Below are positions 45,101-53,022 of a DNA stretch of 64,000 nt, in pieces (positions within the stretch are counted from its first letter, which is position 1; each line of letters opens with the position of its first letter). A program made the translations under genes and the position numbers. Location of the stretch: the NCBI GenBank assembly GCA_039989475.1, contig JBDXHU010000002.1:806001-870000 (forward strand). Reading direction: 5' to 3'. Source of the DNA: JBDXHU01 sp039989475 (GTDB taxonomy: Bacteria > Pseudomonadota > Gammaproteobacteria > Pseudomonadales > Halieaceae). The notes beneath the pieces were generated by a model. That model did not search any database and was not told the origin of the DNA. It was given only the letters and a program-made list of their open reading frames with translations.

Positions 45101-46263
45101 TCTACGACGAATTGACCGGTGACCAGGTACTGGCAGAGTTCGCCAAATTGCTGGCCCAACAACACGGCCAGAAGATTTCTTCGGCGCGTCTTGAAGGCAA
45201 CGCCTTTGCAGTGCTCCTTCTGGACCGCAGCCTGGTACAGGCAATCGCCCACGCCGAGGGCATTCGCACCGATATCGAAAAGAGTCCGGTCAGCATCGAA
45301 AATGACAAGGTCTCCTTCACCGTCAGCGTTGGCGTATGCACCATTGAGGATCACAGCGAGTCTGTGGAGGAAGTTCTCGAACATGCACTCGTCGCCGTGC
45401 GCCAGGCCAAGGAAGAAGGTCGCAACAAGGTCGTTCAGTTCCACGAGGACCAGAAGCGCGTCGCCGCCTATCGCGACGAAGAAGCCGCCGCCATTGCGCA
45501 AATTGAGCAAACCCTGGACACCAAGAGTTTTGTGCTGCAGGCACAGCCAATCGCCCGCACCCAACCCGTGGAAGGCCTGCCAGATGTGGGTCACTATGAG
45601 ATTTTGCTGTCGCTGGCCAATGAGCGTGGCGAGTTGCATTCGCCGCAGGACTTTATTATCAGTGCCGAACGCTTCGGCTATATGACCCAGGTGGACCGCT
45701 GGGTGGTGAGGCAAGTATTCAGCTGGATCAGTGCCATGATGGATGACCAGAAGGTGGTGCCTAACCTGTCCATTAACCTCTCTGGTAACAGCATTACTGA
45801 TGACAGTTTCATGGAGTACCTGTTCGAGCAAATTTCTGAGCACGGGGTCCCCACCAACAAGGTCTGCTTCGAGATCACCGAAACCGGGACCATTGCCAAC
45901 ATGATCAAGGCCACCGACTTCGTCAACGAGTTCAAGAATATCGGCTGCAAATTCTCCATTGACGACTTTGGCACCGGGTTGGCATCGCACTCCTACCTGC
46001 GGGAATTACCGGTCGACTACGTCAAGATTGACGGCACCTTCGTCGCCAATATCGTCGACAATCCGAAAGACTATGCGATGACCAAGTCTATCAATGACCT
46101 CGCTCACTTCCTCGGCCAGGAAACGATTGCCGAATTCGCCGAGAACGATGAGATCATTAACAAGCTGAAGGAAATCGGCGTCGATTATTTGCAGGGCTGG
46201 GGCGTGGGTCGCCCATCACCACTGATCGAACTTTCCAAGAACCTGGATACCCTGGAAAAGTAG
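42139..46263 (+). CDS. DUF1631/PilZ-like protein with degenerate GGDEF and modified EAL domain
   Basis: A 1374-residue cytoplasmic protein. Residues about 1-400 resemble a PilZ-like start followed by a DUF1631-type region. Low-complexity Lys/Ala/Asp and Gly/Pro-rich linkers lie at about 340-420 and 455-515. A second conserved region (about 840-915, with FIFVNERGQKVADVSG) is followed by GGDEF (about 940-1105) and EAL (about 1130-1374). GGDEF has decayed to EGNAF (1017-1021), so no cyclase activity is expected. The EAL motif reads EILLS (E1154), losing the arginine. E1245, D1275, D1276, K1296, E1332 and the QG motif are kept, so it may bind or still hydrolyse cyclic di-GMP. The ATG at 42139 follows GAGG by five bases. 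Confidence 0.85.
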   Translation: MSEAEKLPKNQPAEIHIDGIPQYVGEISATLEQGLIMSDSRTTRGKQSAGDIKVHPGARGELVFLELFNDDDEQIVVPISIVGAEGKDITLDFRDQGSEITTTVLHRLDSSRKVVARATKVDPKVLPDLRKRSLRQLDKIISNFILSLADHLFDLSSRPQSSGQQDELYEAMNILKRGKDQICDSFAEQINNFFDHAHKQASDESSDSNGEIEFSELNLVDIQDFEDSLSLNRMIKAGQDKYALPMECLTLRYAEVAEVDPLETRLPVHIAQICEAFRGSIQDRDIPNVVAPEVYSFFSEEVVRKLDAFYTSLNAFMREHGIQPDIESEIKKNGSVLKRLEKDRNKAKAPPKKETKPEPEPEASAPDPNADLPSEEEAADLKDEARRAGLEQDDEPAKPKAKAKAKAKDKDKDSVDADDSSDAKVTEKFANELVDVIKKQFNPDNLYKSVIDALNFRRENIGGDAPGGAAYGAPGTSPDRRFGGDAAAPLAGGTGSPGSVPGGTEGGTPAGTNALASALSALQGDSQVRTQLHQQPSLRQYLSDHQGSIAELEGTQGIAPDSLNQLDLVDNLFSDISTDVDVTPDLKPAVGDLQIPLAKLALLEPQFFADREHPARGVIDKVAQLSSSGNYPNKALEGRVTEIIDNIVENYKTDSDVFENALGELDSLTGQQQRALERNVERVVKTQDGQQKLAKAEKAVEKVLGSRIRPPQAPKPIVDLVEKGWRDLLKLTYVKSGPNSKAWKDYVKTLDLLSLWLIEQQKGGDDQVQVERALEAEPFIDMVRQQISEALPTHMEHEAVLDNLKEVLAGRADLEQVEVQAPVEDTTPRPGEIRKKVESLPRLRRWVKRVDELEKGSWLSYRDAEGAKRRMQLAWVSDERDRFIFVNERGQKVADVSGIELARQLSRGVKPPTQTEELPLVDQTMYKTLEHVQKSLSFDKNHDNLTKLINKETFLNQMELALQHAKTKHATHSLLYIDIDQFAIVNDVYDELTGDQVLAEFAKLLAQQHGQKISSARLEGNAFAVLLLDRSLVQAIAHAEGIRTDIEKSPVSIENDKVSFTVSVGVCTIEDHSESVEEVLEHALVAVRQAKEEGRNKVVQFHEDQKRVAAYRDEEAAAIAQIEQTLDTKSFVLQAQPIARTQPVEGLPDVGHYEILLSLANERGELHSPQDFIISAERFGYMTQVDRWVVRQVFSWISAMMDDQKVVPNLSINLSGNSITDDSFMEYLFEQISEHGVPTNKVCFEITETGTIANMIKATDFVNEFKNIGCKFSIDDFGTGLASHSYLRELPVDYVKIDGTFVANIVDNPKDYAMTKSINDLAHFLGQETIAEFAENDEIINKLKEIGVDYLQGWGVGRPSPLIELSKNLDTLEK

Positions 46264-46266
46264 TTA

Positions 46267-47454
46267 ATGGCGGCCACCGGCAAGCCACCGTCCCCGGAGG
46301 CTGTTGAAGTGCAGTTCGAGGCCCTCATAAACCTGGTCTACGAAGGCCCCCTGCAGGACAAACCCTGGCAGGGTTTCCTGCCCGCTTTGCGCGAACTGCT
46401 GGATGCACAGGTGGTATCGCTGGTGCTGCGACCGCCAGCGGCCGGTGATCGCGGCGTAATACTAAACTGTCGCCGCAGTGATAACGGGGCTGTCGTTGAG
46501 GACCTGGCCGACCCCGACGATTGGGAGGCCATCAATTACCGGGAACAATTCTTCGCCATTGATCCTTTCGTCAACCTGCCACCGGGCAAGGTTGTCACCC
46601 AGCAGGAACTGGTTCCCGATGCGGAGCTACTGCAATCTGATTACTACAATAACTACCTGAAACCGATCGGGGTATTCCACATCCTGGGGGTCGACACCGT
46701 CGAACCCGACGGCATGCTGGCCCGTCTACGCATAGCCAGGCGACCAGACGAGCAGGCTTTCACAAGCGAGCACAAGAAAATCTGTGAGCGGCTGCTGCCA
46801 CACCTGCGCCGGGCCATCCAGATTCACGCACGCCTCAGCCGCACGGAATCCGAACGCGATCTCTACGCCGATGCGGTAGACCACCTCGCGGTCGCCACGC
46901 TGGTGCTGGACGAGCGCGGTCGCGTGCTCAACACCAACGCGGTGGCCAAGGCACTGCTGGCGCAGACCGATGGCATTGAGTTGATCGAGCAACACTTGCG
47001 CATTGCCGACCGAGCCACCGACAAGCAGTTGCAAACGCTGGTGGAAGACGCCATCAGCATTCAGCGCAGCGGGATTCCCGGCACCGCCAGGGCGCTGCGC
47101 ATTCCCCGTGCCTCCGGCCGCCAGGATTACGGACTGGTACTGCGCCCGGTGCCACTCTCGGACTGGGCCGAGGGTCAGTCCAGCCCCTGTATTGCGGTAT
47201 TTATCAGCGACCCGGAGCAACAGGAGCCGGCTTCACAGCAACTACTCAGCGAGCTATTCGAATTAACACCTGCGGAGTCCAACCTGGCCATGAAACTGGC
47301 CCGCGGCCTGAGCCTCGCACAGCTGTCTGAGGAGCAAAATATTTCTCCGCACACTGCACGCGCGCAGCTTAAATCCATTTTCGCCAAAACCGGGGTAAGC
47401 CGTCAGGCGGAGTTGGTCAGGCTGGTCCTCAAGAGCGTCGCCAGCCTCGGATAG
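46267..47454 (+). CDS. LuxR-type helix-turn-helix regulator
   Basis: A 395-residue regulator. A C-terminal LuxR/FixJ-type HTH (about 330-392: LTPAESNLAMKLARGLSLAQ, then SPHTARAQLKSIFAKTG) binds DNA. The long N-terminal part has a GAF/PAS-like look (about 20-180, then 195-300 with ATLVLDERGRVLNTNAVAKA). No receiver aspartate or acyl-homoserine-lactone site was recognised. It starts 3 bp after the GGDEF/EAL gene and is almost surely co-transcribed with it. Confidence 0.88.
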   Translation: MAATGKPPSPEAVEVQFEALINLVYEGPLQDKPWQGFLPALRELLDAQVVSLVLRPPAAGDRGVILNCRRSDNGAVVEDLADPDDWEAINYREQFFAIDPFVNLPPGKVVTQQELVPDAELLQSDYYNNYLKPIGVFHILGVDTVEPDGMLARLRIARRPDEQAFTSEHKKICERLLPHLRRAIQIHARLSRTESERDLYADAVDHLAVATLVLDERGRVLNTNAVAKALLAQTDGIELIEQHLRIADRATDKQLQTLVEDAISIQRSGIPGTARALRIPRASGRQDYGLVLRPVPLSDWAEGQSSPCIAVFISDPEQQEPASQQLLSELFELTPAESNLAMKLARGLSLAQLSEEQNISPHTARAQLKSIFAKTGVSRQAELVRLVLKSVASLG

Positions 47455-47472
47455 TGCCCGCCCGGACTCGTC

Positions 47473-48378
47473 CTATTCCGGCATCTGAAACTTGTGGCCC
47501 CAGATACTGGGCAAGCTGGATTGGGTGGGCGTATAGCCGTCCCAGTCCATTTTCAGGCCGTCACAACCGAACTCCATGGCAAAGCCCGTCGGCGTGGCCA
47601 TATAAAACGACAGCATACGGTCATTGGTGTGCCGGCCCAGGGTGGAGGTAACCGGTATATCCCGCTGCAACACCCGGTCCAGGCAGTAGCCGACCTCGTC
47701 GATGCTGGTAACTTCCAGCATCAGGTGCACACAACCGGAGGGCATCTCCGCCTGATAAAGCGCCAGGCTGTGGTGACGAGGGTTTTGCACGTGCATAAAG
47801 TTCAGGCCCTGGCCGGGATCACCTGGCTCCTCGCTGAAATGAAAGTGCATATAGTCAGTGTCGCCAAAACCCAGCACATCCCGGTAAAAACCGTGTACCT
47901 CGGTCAGGTTTGGCGCTGGCAGCACCGCGTGACCAAAGCCCATATCGCCGTTAAAACCTGTTTCAAACCCGGCAATTCCGACCGGTGAGACGAATTTTGC
48001 GTAATCCAGTTCCGCGCCATGGTAGAGCTCCAGGCTATTACCGGCCGGATCCTGCAGGCGCAAGAGGCCCTGCACACGCCGCGCCAGGCACTCTTCCGAC
48101 GTACCCTCAGTAAACGCAATACCGGCTGCCTGCAGCTCTGCCCTGGCACCGGCAAAATCCGTTGCATCGCTCAGTTCCCAGCCACATAGCGCAAGGCGAT
48201 CCACGGCGCCGGGAAAAATCGCGAAGCGGAAGGGACGCGCGTCCATTTTCAAGTAGACGACGCCGTCATCGGGCATGCCCGGTGCCTGCATCAGCCCCAA
48301 CACCTCGGTGCCATATTCCAGCCACTGGGCTGGATTGGTGGATTCAATTTGAACATAGCCGAGACTGCGCACATTCAT
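47473..48378 (-). CDS. Type I extradiol dioxygenase-like VOC protein
   Basis: A two-module vicinal-oxygen-chelate protein of 301 residues, similar to BphC/HsaC ring-cleaving dioxygenases. In the C-terminal module the Fe(II) ligands appear as H150 (GFGHAVLP), H218 (CVHLMLEV) and E269 (FAMEFGCDG). Active-site H203, H250 and Y259 are also kept, so it is probably catalytic. The aromatic substrate is unknown: no hydrolase, hydroxylase or ferredoxin genes for ring degradation adjoin. GGGAG precedes the ATG. It is convergent with the LuxR gene. Confidence 0.85.
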   Translation of the reverse strand: MNVRSLGYVQIESTNPAQWLEYGTEVLGLMQAPGMPDDGVVYLKMDARPFRFAIFPGAVDRLALCGWELSDATDFAGARAELQAAGIAFTEGTSEECLARRVQGLLRLQDPAGNSLELYHGAELDYAKFVSPVGIAGFETGFNGDMGFGHAVLPAPNLTEVHGFYRDVLGFGDTDYMHFHFSEEPGDPGQGLNFMHVQNPRHHSLALYQAEMPSGCVHLMLEVTSIDEVGYCLDRVLQRDIPVTSTLGRHTNDRMLSFYMATPTGFAMEFGCDGLKMDWDGYTPTQSSLPSIWGHKFQMPE

Positions 48379-48575
48379 CTGGAGTTGCTCCCGCTAACAG
48401 CTTGATTTCGATCCATTCTGGCCACCACCATGGCCAGCGTCAACCGCAGCCGCGCCCGACACCCTGTGGGCTACTGCGGGAAGCCGTGACGGTATAGCCC
48501 AACATACTGCCAGCGACCTCGGGCTCCAGCCTGACGGCCCTCCAGCCCAGTATTTGTGCGGCTTCCGGGCCGCGC

Positions 48576-48617
48576 TTGACCTGTATCAAGTTTACCCAGA
48601 GGGGCAATTGTTATGCT
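48576..48617 (+). promoter_or_regulatory. FNR-box class II promoter of hemN
   Basis: TTGAC-CTGT-ATCAA (48576-48589) matches the FNR/Anr consensus TTGAT-N4-ATCAA with one change. TATGCT (48612-48617) is the -10. The predicted start near 48624 places the box at -41.5, the classic activating position. This also rules out the ATG at 48613 as the hemN start. The rest of the gap 48379-48575 shows no other clear feature. Confidence 0.85.
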
Positions 48618-48639
48618 TCACAGCGGAGGAAAAAACCTA

Positions 48640-50073
48640 ATGGAAAGACTGGTCACACGGCCTGGTCAGATAGATCAGGCGCTGGTAAATAAATACTCGG
48701 GTAACGGCCCGCGCTACACCTCGTATCCAACCGCGCCGCAGTTCAGCGAGGAGTTCGCCGTAGACCCCTACATCGCCGACCAGACCGCCACGCGCCTGCG
48801 CGATGTGGACAGCCTGCGTGCCGCCGGGCGCGATGCCCTGTCGATCTATGTTCACGTGCCTTTCTGCCGCGATATCTGTTACTACTGCGCCTGTAACAAA
48901 GTGATCACCCGCAAGCCGGGTGCCGCGCGCCGCTACCTGGACGCACTGCGCCAGGAAATCGAATTACAGGCGCAATTACATGGCGATCATCGCCCCGTCA
49001 GACAAATGCACTGGGGCGGCGGCTCACCCACCTATCTGGATCAGGCCGAAATGACGGAACTGATGCATGAATTGGCATCTAACTTCAGCCTGCTCGACAA
49101 GGGCTACCGTGAGTACTCCATCGAACTGGACCCGCGCACGGTCGCCGAGGGCGGGATTGCGCTATTGAAAGGACTGGGCTTTAACCGGGTCAGCCTCGGC
49201 ATACAGGATTTTGATCCACTGGTACAAAAGTCTGTCAACCGCATACAACCGCTGGGCATGGTTCGCAAACTGGTCGAACAGGTTCGTCATTTCGGGTTCC
49301 GTTCAATGAGTTTCGACCTGATTTATGGACTGCCACACCAGGATCGCTTCACCATGGAAGCAACCCTGGACAAAGTCATCGCGCTGCGCCCGGACCGCAT
49401 CGCCTGCTATAACTACGCCCATTTGCCGGAGCGCTTCAGTTCACAGCGAGCCATCGACCGCCTGAGCTTGCCGACCGCGGCGGAAAAGCTGGCTTTACAG
49501 GAGCAAATAGCGGGCCAGCTGCAAACTGCCGGCTACCTCCACATTGGCCTGGATCATTACGTACTACCTGATGACGACCTGGCCATCGCACAACAGCGCG
49601 GCGACCTGCAGCGTAACTTCCAGGGCTACTCGGTAAGCATGGCGCAGGACCTGGTTGGGCTGGGTGTTTCCTCGATCAGCCAGGTAGGTGATTACTATGT
49701 GCAGAATGCACGCACGCTGGACGACTACTACGCGCTGCTGGCGCAGGGCCAGTTACCCGTGCAGCGGGGCTATCAGATCAGCACGGAGGACAAGCTGCGA
49801 CGCCATGTGATTATGGCCTTAATCTGCAATCTGCAGCTGGATACCTCCGAGTGCAAGATCCCCGACGAGGGTGACTTCTGGCAGCACTTTGCCAGTGAAA
49901 CGGTCCAGCTGCGCCAGCTGCAGAGTGACGGCCTGCTGGAAATCGACGCGGGTATGCTCAGGGTTACCGAACGGGGGCGTCCGTTCCTGCGCAATATCTG
50001 CATGGTCTTCGACCAGCACCTGGCACCAAGCCCCGGCGCCGCCAACGCTCCTCGCTATTCCGCCACCGTATAA
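48640..50073 (+). CDS. hemN: Oxygen-independent coproporphyrinogen III oxidase
   Basis: A radical-SAM enzyme that decarboxylates coproporphyrinogen III in heme synthesis when oxygen is low. The 477-residue protein has the CX3CX2CXC cluster at C76, C80, C83 and C85 (HVPFCRDICYYCACNKV), followed by MHWGGGSPTYL. GGAGG at 48625-48629 supports the ATG at 48640 over the ATG at 48613. It carries an FNR-type promoter and lies next to fnr and the cbb3 oxidase genes. Confidence 0.97.
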   Translation: MERLVTRPGQIDQALVNKYSGNGPRYTSYPTAPQFSEEFAVDPYIADQTATRLRDVDSLRAAGRDALSIYVHVPFCRDICYYCACNKVITRKPGAARRYLDALRQEIELQAQLHGDHRPVRQMHWGGGSPTYLDQAEMTELMHELASNFSLLDKGYREYSIELDPRTVAEGGIALLKGLGFNRVSLGIQDFDPLVQKSVNRIQPLGMVRKLVEQVRHFGFRSMSFDLIYGLPHQDRFTMEATLDKVIALRPDRIACYNYAHLPERFSSQRAIDRLSLPTAAEKLALQEQIAGQLQTAGYLHIGLDHYVLPDDDLAIAQQRGDLQRNFQGYSVSMAQDLVGLGVSSISQVGDYYVQNARTLDDYYALLAQGQLPVQRGYQISTEDKLRRHVIMALICNLQLDTSECKIPDEGDFWQHFASETVQLRQLQSDGLLEIDAGMLRVTERGRPFLRNICMVFDQHLAPSPGAANAPRYSATV

Positions 50074-50078
50074 CATAC

Positions 50079-50084
50079 TATAAT
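50079..50084 (+). promoter_or_regulatory. -10 element of the fnr promoter
   Basis: A perfect TATAAT overlaps the 6 bases after the hemN stop. It predicts a transcript start near 50091 and a short leader holding GGAGG (50100-50104). No convincing -35 was seen. Confidence 0.5.
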
Positions 50085-50109
50085 CAGCATGGATGATACG
50101 GAGGTAGAT

Positions 50110-50877
50110 ATGACCAACCCAGCGAATGAGTTGATTCACTGCGAAACGCCGCGCAAGTGCACCCACGACTTCAGGGTCAATTGCAGTAATTGCCGACTCA
50201 GCTCGCTGTGCCTGCCCCTGGCACTTAACTCCGACGATGTGGAGAAGCTGGACGATATTATCCAACGTGGCAAGCCACTGCAGAAAGGTGAGCACCTGTA
50301 CCAGGAAGGTAGCGCCTTTAATTCCGTTTACGCGGTTCGCTCCGGCGCCGTAAAGGCCTACCGGGTGACTGACGATGGTCGCGAGCAAGTAACCGGGTTT
50401 TATTTTCCCGGGGAAATCCTCGGCATGGATGGCATTAACAAGAACTCCCATGCCTGTTCAGCAAGGGCCCTGGAAACCTCCGCGGTCTGTGAAATTCCTT
50501 TTGGCTCACTGGAAGAACTGAGCGTCACATTACCCGGCTTGCAACGCCACTTCTTCCAATTGATGAGCCGCGAGATCACCGAAGACCAGCAATTGATCAC
50601 GCTGTTGAGTAAAAACACGGCGGAGGAGCGCATCGCCGCCCTGATGCTGAGCATTTCATCACGTAATGCGCGCCGCAAATTGAGTTCCAGCAACTTCCGC
50701 CTGCCCATGTCCCGTATCGATATTGGCAACTATCTCGGCCTCACCGTGGAAACGGTAAGCCGCGTATTCAGCAGGCTGCAGAAACTTGAAATACTGGAAG
50801 TCAGCAACAAGGAGATCAGTATTCTCGACGTTGGCGGCTTGCAGGATATTGCCAACGTGATCATCGAAAACGAATAA
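50110..50877 (+). CDS. fnr: FNR/Anr oxygen-sensing transcription factor
   Basis: A CRP-family activator with an oxygen-labile [4Fe-4S] cluster. The 255-residue protein keeps all four cluster cysteines: C25, C28 and C34 (CSNCRLSSLC) and C127 (ETSAVCEIP). The recognition helix reads LTVETVSRVF, matching E. coli FNR, so it should bind TTGAT-N4-ATCAA sites such as those before hemN and ompW. The ATG at 50110 is supported by GGAGG five bases upstream; the earlier ATG at 50089 falls before the predicted transcript start. Confidence 0.95.
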   Translation: MTNPANELIHCETPRKCTHDFRVNCSNCRLSSLCLPLALNSDDVEKLDDIIQRGKPLQKGEHLYQEGSAFNSVYAVRSGAVKAYRVTDDGREQVTGFYFPGEILGMDGINKNSHACSARALETSAVCEIPFGSLEELSVTLPGLQRHFFQLMSREITEDQQLITLLSKNTAEERIAALMLSISSRNARRKLSSSNFRLPMSRIDIGNYLGLTVETVSRVFSRLQKLEILEVSNKEISILDVGGLQDIANVIIENE

Positions 50878-50928
50878 GACTAACCGCCAGGCTCCACTGG
50901 CACTCAAGCACCTAAGGGGTTTACAACA

Positions 50929-51528
50929 ATGTTCAATCATATGATTGGCCTGATGCTGCAACCTAGCCAGCAATGGCAGAAGATTGCCGGGCTGACAACT
51001 TCCACACTGAAAACCATGATGCTGTTTCCCTGCATCATGGCGCTTCTGCCGGCGGTGGCCTGGTATTACGGCACCACAGCCGTGGGCTGGACCGTGGGTG
51101 ATGGCGACAGCATCAAGTTAACCCGTGACAGCGCCCTGTCGATTATTATCCTGTTCTACTTCGCCATGATCGGAGCGGTGGGGGTGATCGGCTATTTCAT
51201 TCACTGGATGGCAGACACTTACGGCGCTGACTCCAGCTATGCCAAGGGCATAGTCATTACCGGGTTTACGGCGACTCCATTGTTCCTGGCGGGTGCGGTG
51301 GGCTTTTACCCGGTACTGTGGCTGGACATGCTGATCGGCACGGTCGCCACCTGCTGGGCCGTCTACCTGCTCTATCTCGGCATCCCCATCGTCATGAAAA
51401 TTCCCGAGGAGCGCGGCTTCCTGTTTTCCAGCGCTGTGATCGCCATCTGCCTGGTCATGCTGATTTGCATTATGGTGGGCTCGGTTATCCTCTGGGATTT
51501 CGGCGCAGCGCCAGCATTCACCGATTAA
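50929..51528 (+). CDS. Yip1-family membrane protein
   Basis: A 199-residue inner-membrane protein with about five hydrophobic segments. The N-terminus FNHMIGLMLQPSQQWQKI is typical of bacterial Yip1 proteins. The function is unknown. It lies between fnr and ccoN, 32 bp before ccoN, so it is probably transcribed with the oxidase genes. AGGGG stands nine bases before the ATG. Confidence 0.8.
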   Translation: MFNHMIGLMLQPSQQWQKIAGLTTSTLKTMMLFPCIMALLPAVAWYYGTTAVGWTVGDGDSIKLTRDSALSIIILFYFAMIGAVGVIGYFIHWMADTYGADSSYAKGIVITGFTATPLFLAGAVGFYPVLWLDMLIGTVATCWAVYLLYLGIPIVMKIPEERGFLFSSAVIAICLVMLICIMVGSVILWDFGAAPAFTD

Positions 51529-51560
51529 TTTAAAACCGACTATCAAGACGGGCACAAGCA

Positions 51561-53012
51561 ATGAGTGAACTCAATTCCAACCTGGAACACCCGGTATATA
51601 ACTACAAGGTGGTGCGCCAGTTCGCCGTGATGACGGTGGTATGGGGCATCGTCGGCATGCTGGTGGGCGTATTGATCGCCGCACAGCTGGCCTGGCCAAT
51701 TTTCAACTTCGATACAGCCTGGCTTAGCTTTGGCCGACTGAGACCGCTGCATACCAATGCGGTCATCTTTGCCTTCGGTGGCTGCGCTCTGTTCGCTTCC
51801 TCGCTGTTCGTGGTACAGCGCACCTGCCAGGTGCGACTGATATCCGACAAACTGGCGGCCGCGGTGTTCTGGGGTTGGCAACTGGTCATACTCAGTGCTG
51901 CGATTACCCTGCCACTGGGGCTGACCAGCGGCAAGGAATACGCCGAACTGGAATGGCCAATCGACCTGCTGATCACCGTGGTCTGGGTGCTATACGCCGT
52001 GCTGTATTTCGGCACCATCATGAAGCGCAAGACCCAGCATATCTATGTCGCCAACTGGTTCTTTGGCGCATTTATCGTAACCGTCGCGGTACTCCATATC
52101 ATCAACAGCCTGGCGGTACCGGTTGGCGCCTTCAAATCTTATTCAGTCTATGCCGGCACCGTTGATGCCATGGTGCAATGGTGGTACGGCCACAACGCGG
52201 TGGGCTTCTTCCTGACCGCCGGCTTCCTCGGCATCATGTACTACTTTGTGCCCAAGCAAGCCGAGCGCCCGGTGTATTCCTACCGCCTGTCAATCGTCCA
52301 CTTCTGGGCGCTGATCGCCATCTACATCTGGGCCGGTCCCCACCACTTGCACTACACGGCACTTCCAGACTGGGCCCAGAGCCTTGGCATGGTGATGTCC
52401 TTGATACTGTTGGCACCCTCCTGGGGCGGTATGATCAACGGTATGATGACCCTGTCAGGGGCCTGGCATAAGCTGCGCACCGACCCCATCCTTCGCTTCC
52501 TGGTGGTGTCTCTATCCTTCTATGGCATGTCGACCTTCGAAGGCCCGATGATGTCTATCAAGACGGTCAACGCGCTGTCGCACTACACCGACTGGACTAT
52601 CGGTCACGTGCACTCCGGTGCGCTGGGCTGGGTGGCCATGGTTTCCATTGGCGCCATGTACCACCTGCTACCCATCATGTTCGGGCGTAAGCGCATGTAC
52701 AGCATTGACCTGATCAATGTGCACTTCTGGATGTCGACCATTGGCACGGTACTCTACATCGTCTCTATGTGGGTCAACGGAATTCTGCAGGGCCTGATGT
52801 GGCGCGCCTACAACCAGGATGGCACCCTGACCTACAGCTTCGTTGAGTCAGTACAGGCCAGCTACCCTGGCTACGTGGTGCGGCTGATCGGTGGCTTGAT
52901 ATTCTTCTCAGGCATGCTCGTCATGGCCTACAACGTGTGGATGACCGCCCGCACTGACAATACGGCAGATGAACAGCTGCCGGACAACCAAGCACTGGCG
53001 GGAACTGCCTAA
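51561..53012 (+). CDS. ccoN: cbb3-type cytochrome c oxidase subunit I
   Basis: The catalytic subunit of the high-affinity terminal oxidase, holding heme b and the heme b3-CuB site. The 483-residue protein has about 12 membrane segments. Ligand histidines are visible in LRPLHTNAVIF, WWYGHNAVGFF, IWAGPHHLHYT and TDWTIGHVHSGALGW. Expression during low oxygen is likely, but no FNR box was found in the 32-bp gap before it. Confidence 0.97.
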   Translation: MSELNSNLEHPVYNYKVVRQFAVMTVVWGIVGMLVGVLIAAQLAWPIFNFDTAWLSFGRLRPLHTNAVIFAFGGCALFASSLFVVQRTCQVRLISDKLAAAVFWGWQLVILSAAITLPLGLTSGKEYAELEWPIDLLITVVWVLYAVLYFGTIMKRKTQHIYVANWFFGAFIVTVAVLHIINSLAVPVGAFKSYSVYAGTVDAMVQWWYGHNAVGFFLTAGFLGIMYYFVPKQAERPVYSYRLSIVHFWALIAIYIWAGPHHLHYTALPDWAQSLGMVMSLILLAPSWGGMINGMMTLSGAWHKLRTDPILRFLVVSLSFYGMSTFEGPMMSIKTVNALSHYTDWTIGHVHSGALGWVAMVSIGAMYHLLPIMFGRKRMYSIDLINVHFWMSTIGTVLYIVSMWVNGILQGLMWRAYNQDGTLTYSFVESVQASYPGYVVRLIGGLIFFSGMLVMAYNVWMTARTDNTADEQLPDNQALAGTA

Positions 53013-53022
53013 GGAGCCGATG

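Noticed and set aside
48402..48415. Near-FNR box TTGAT-TTCG-ATCCA before the VOC gene
   Set aside because: One half-site is imperfect and its centre is only 30 bases from the VOC start codon, too close for activation and not aligned with a -10 in either direction.
48162..48497. Plus-strand open frame across the start of the VOC gene
   Set aside because: It overlaps a well-supported minus-strand gene, has no ribosome site and its translation looks like non-coding composition.
48613..48639. Upstream ATG as the start of hemN
   Set aside because: It lies within the -10 element and before the predicted transcript start; GGAGG supports the ATG at 48640.
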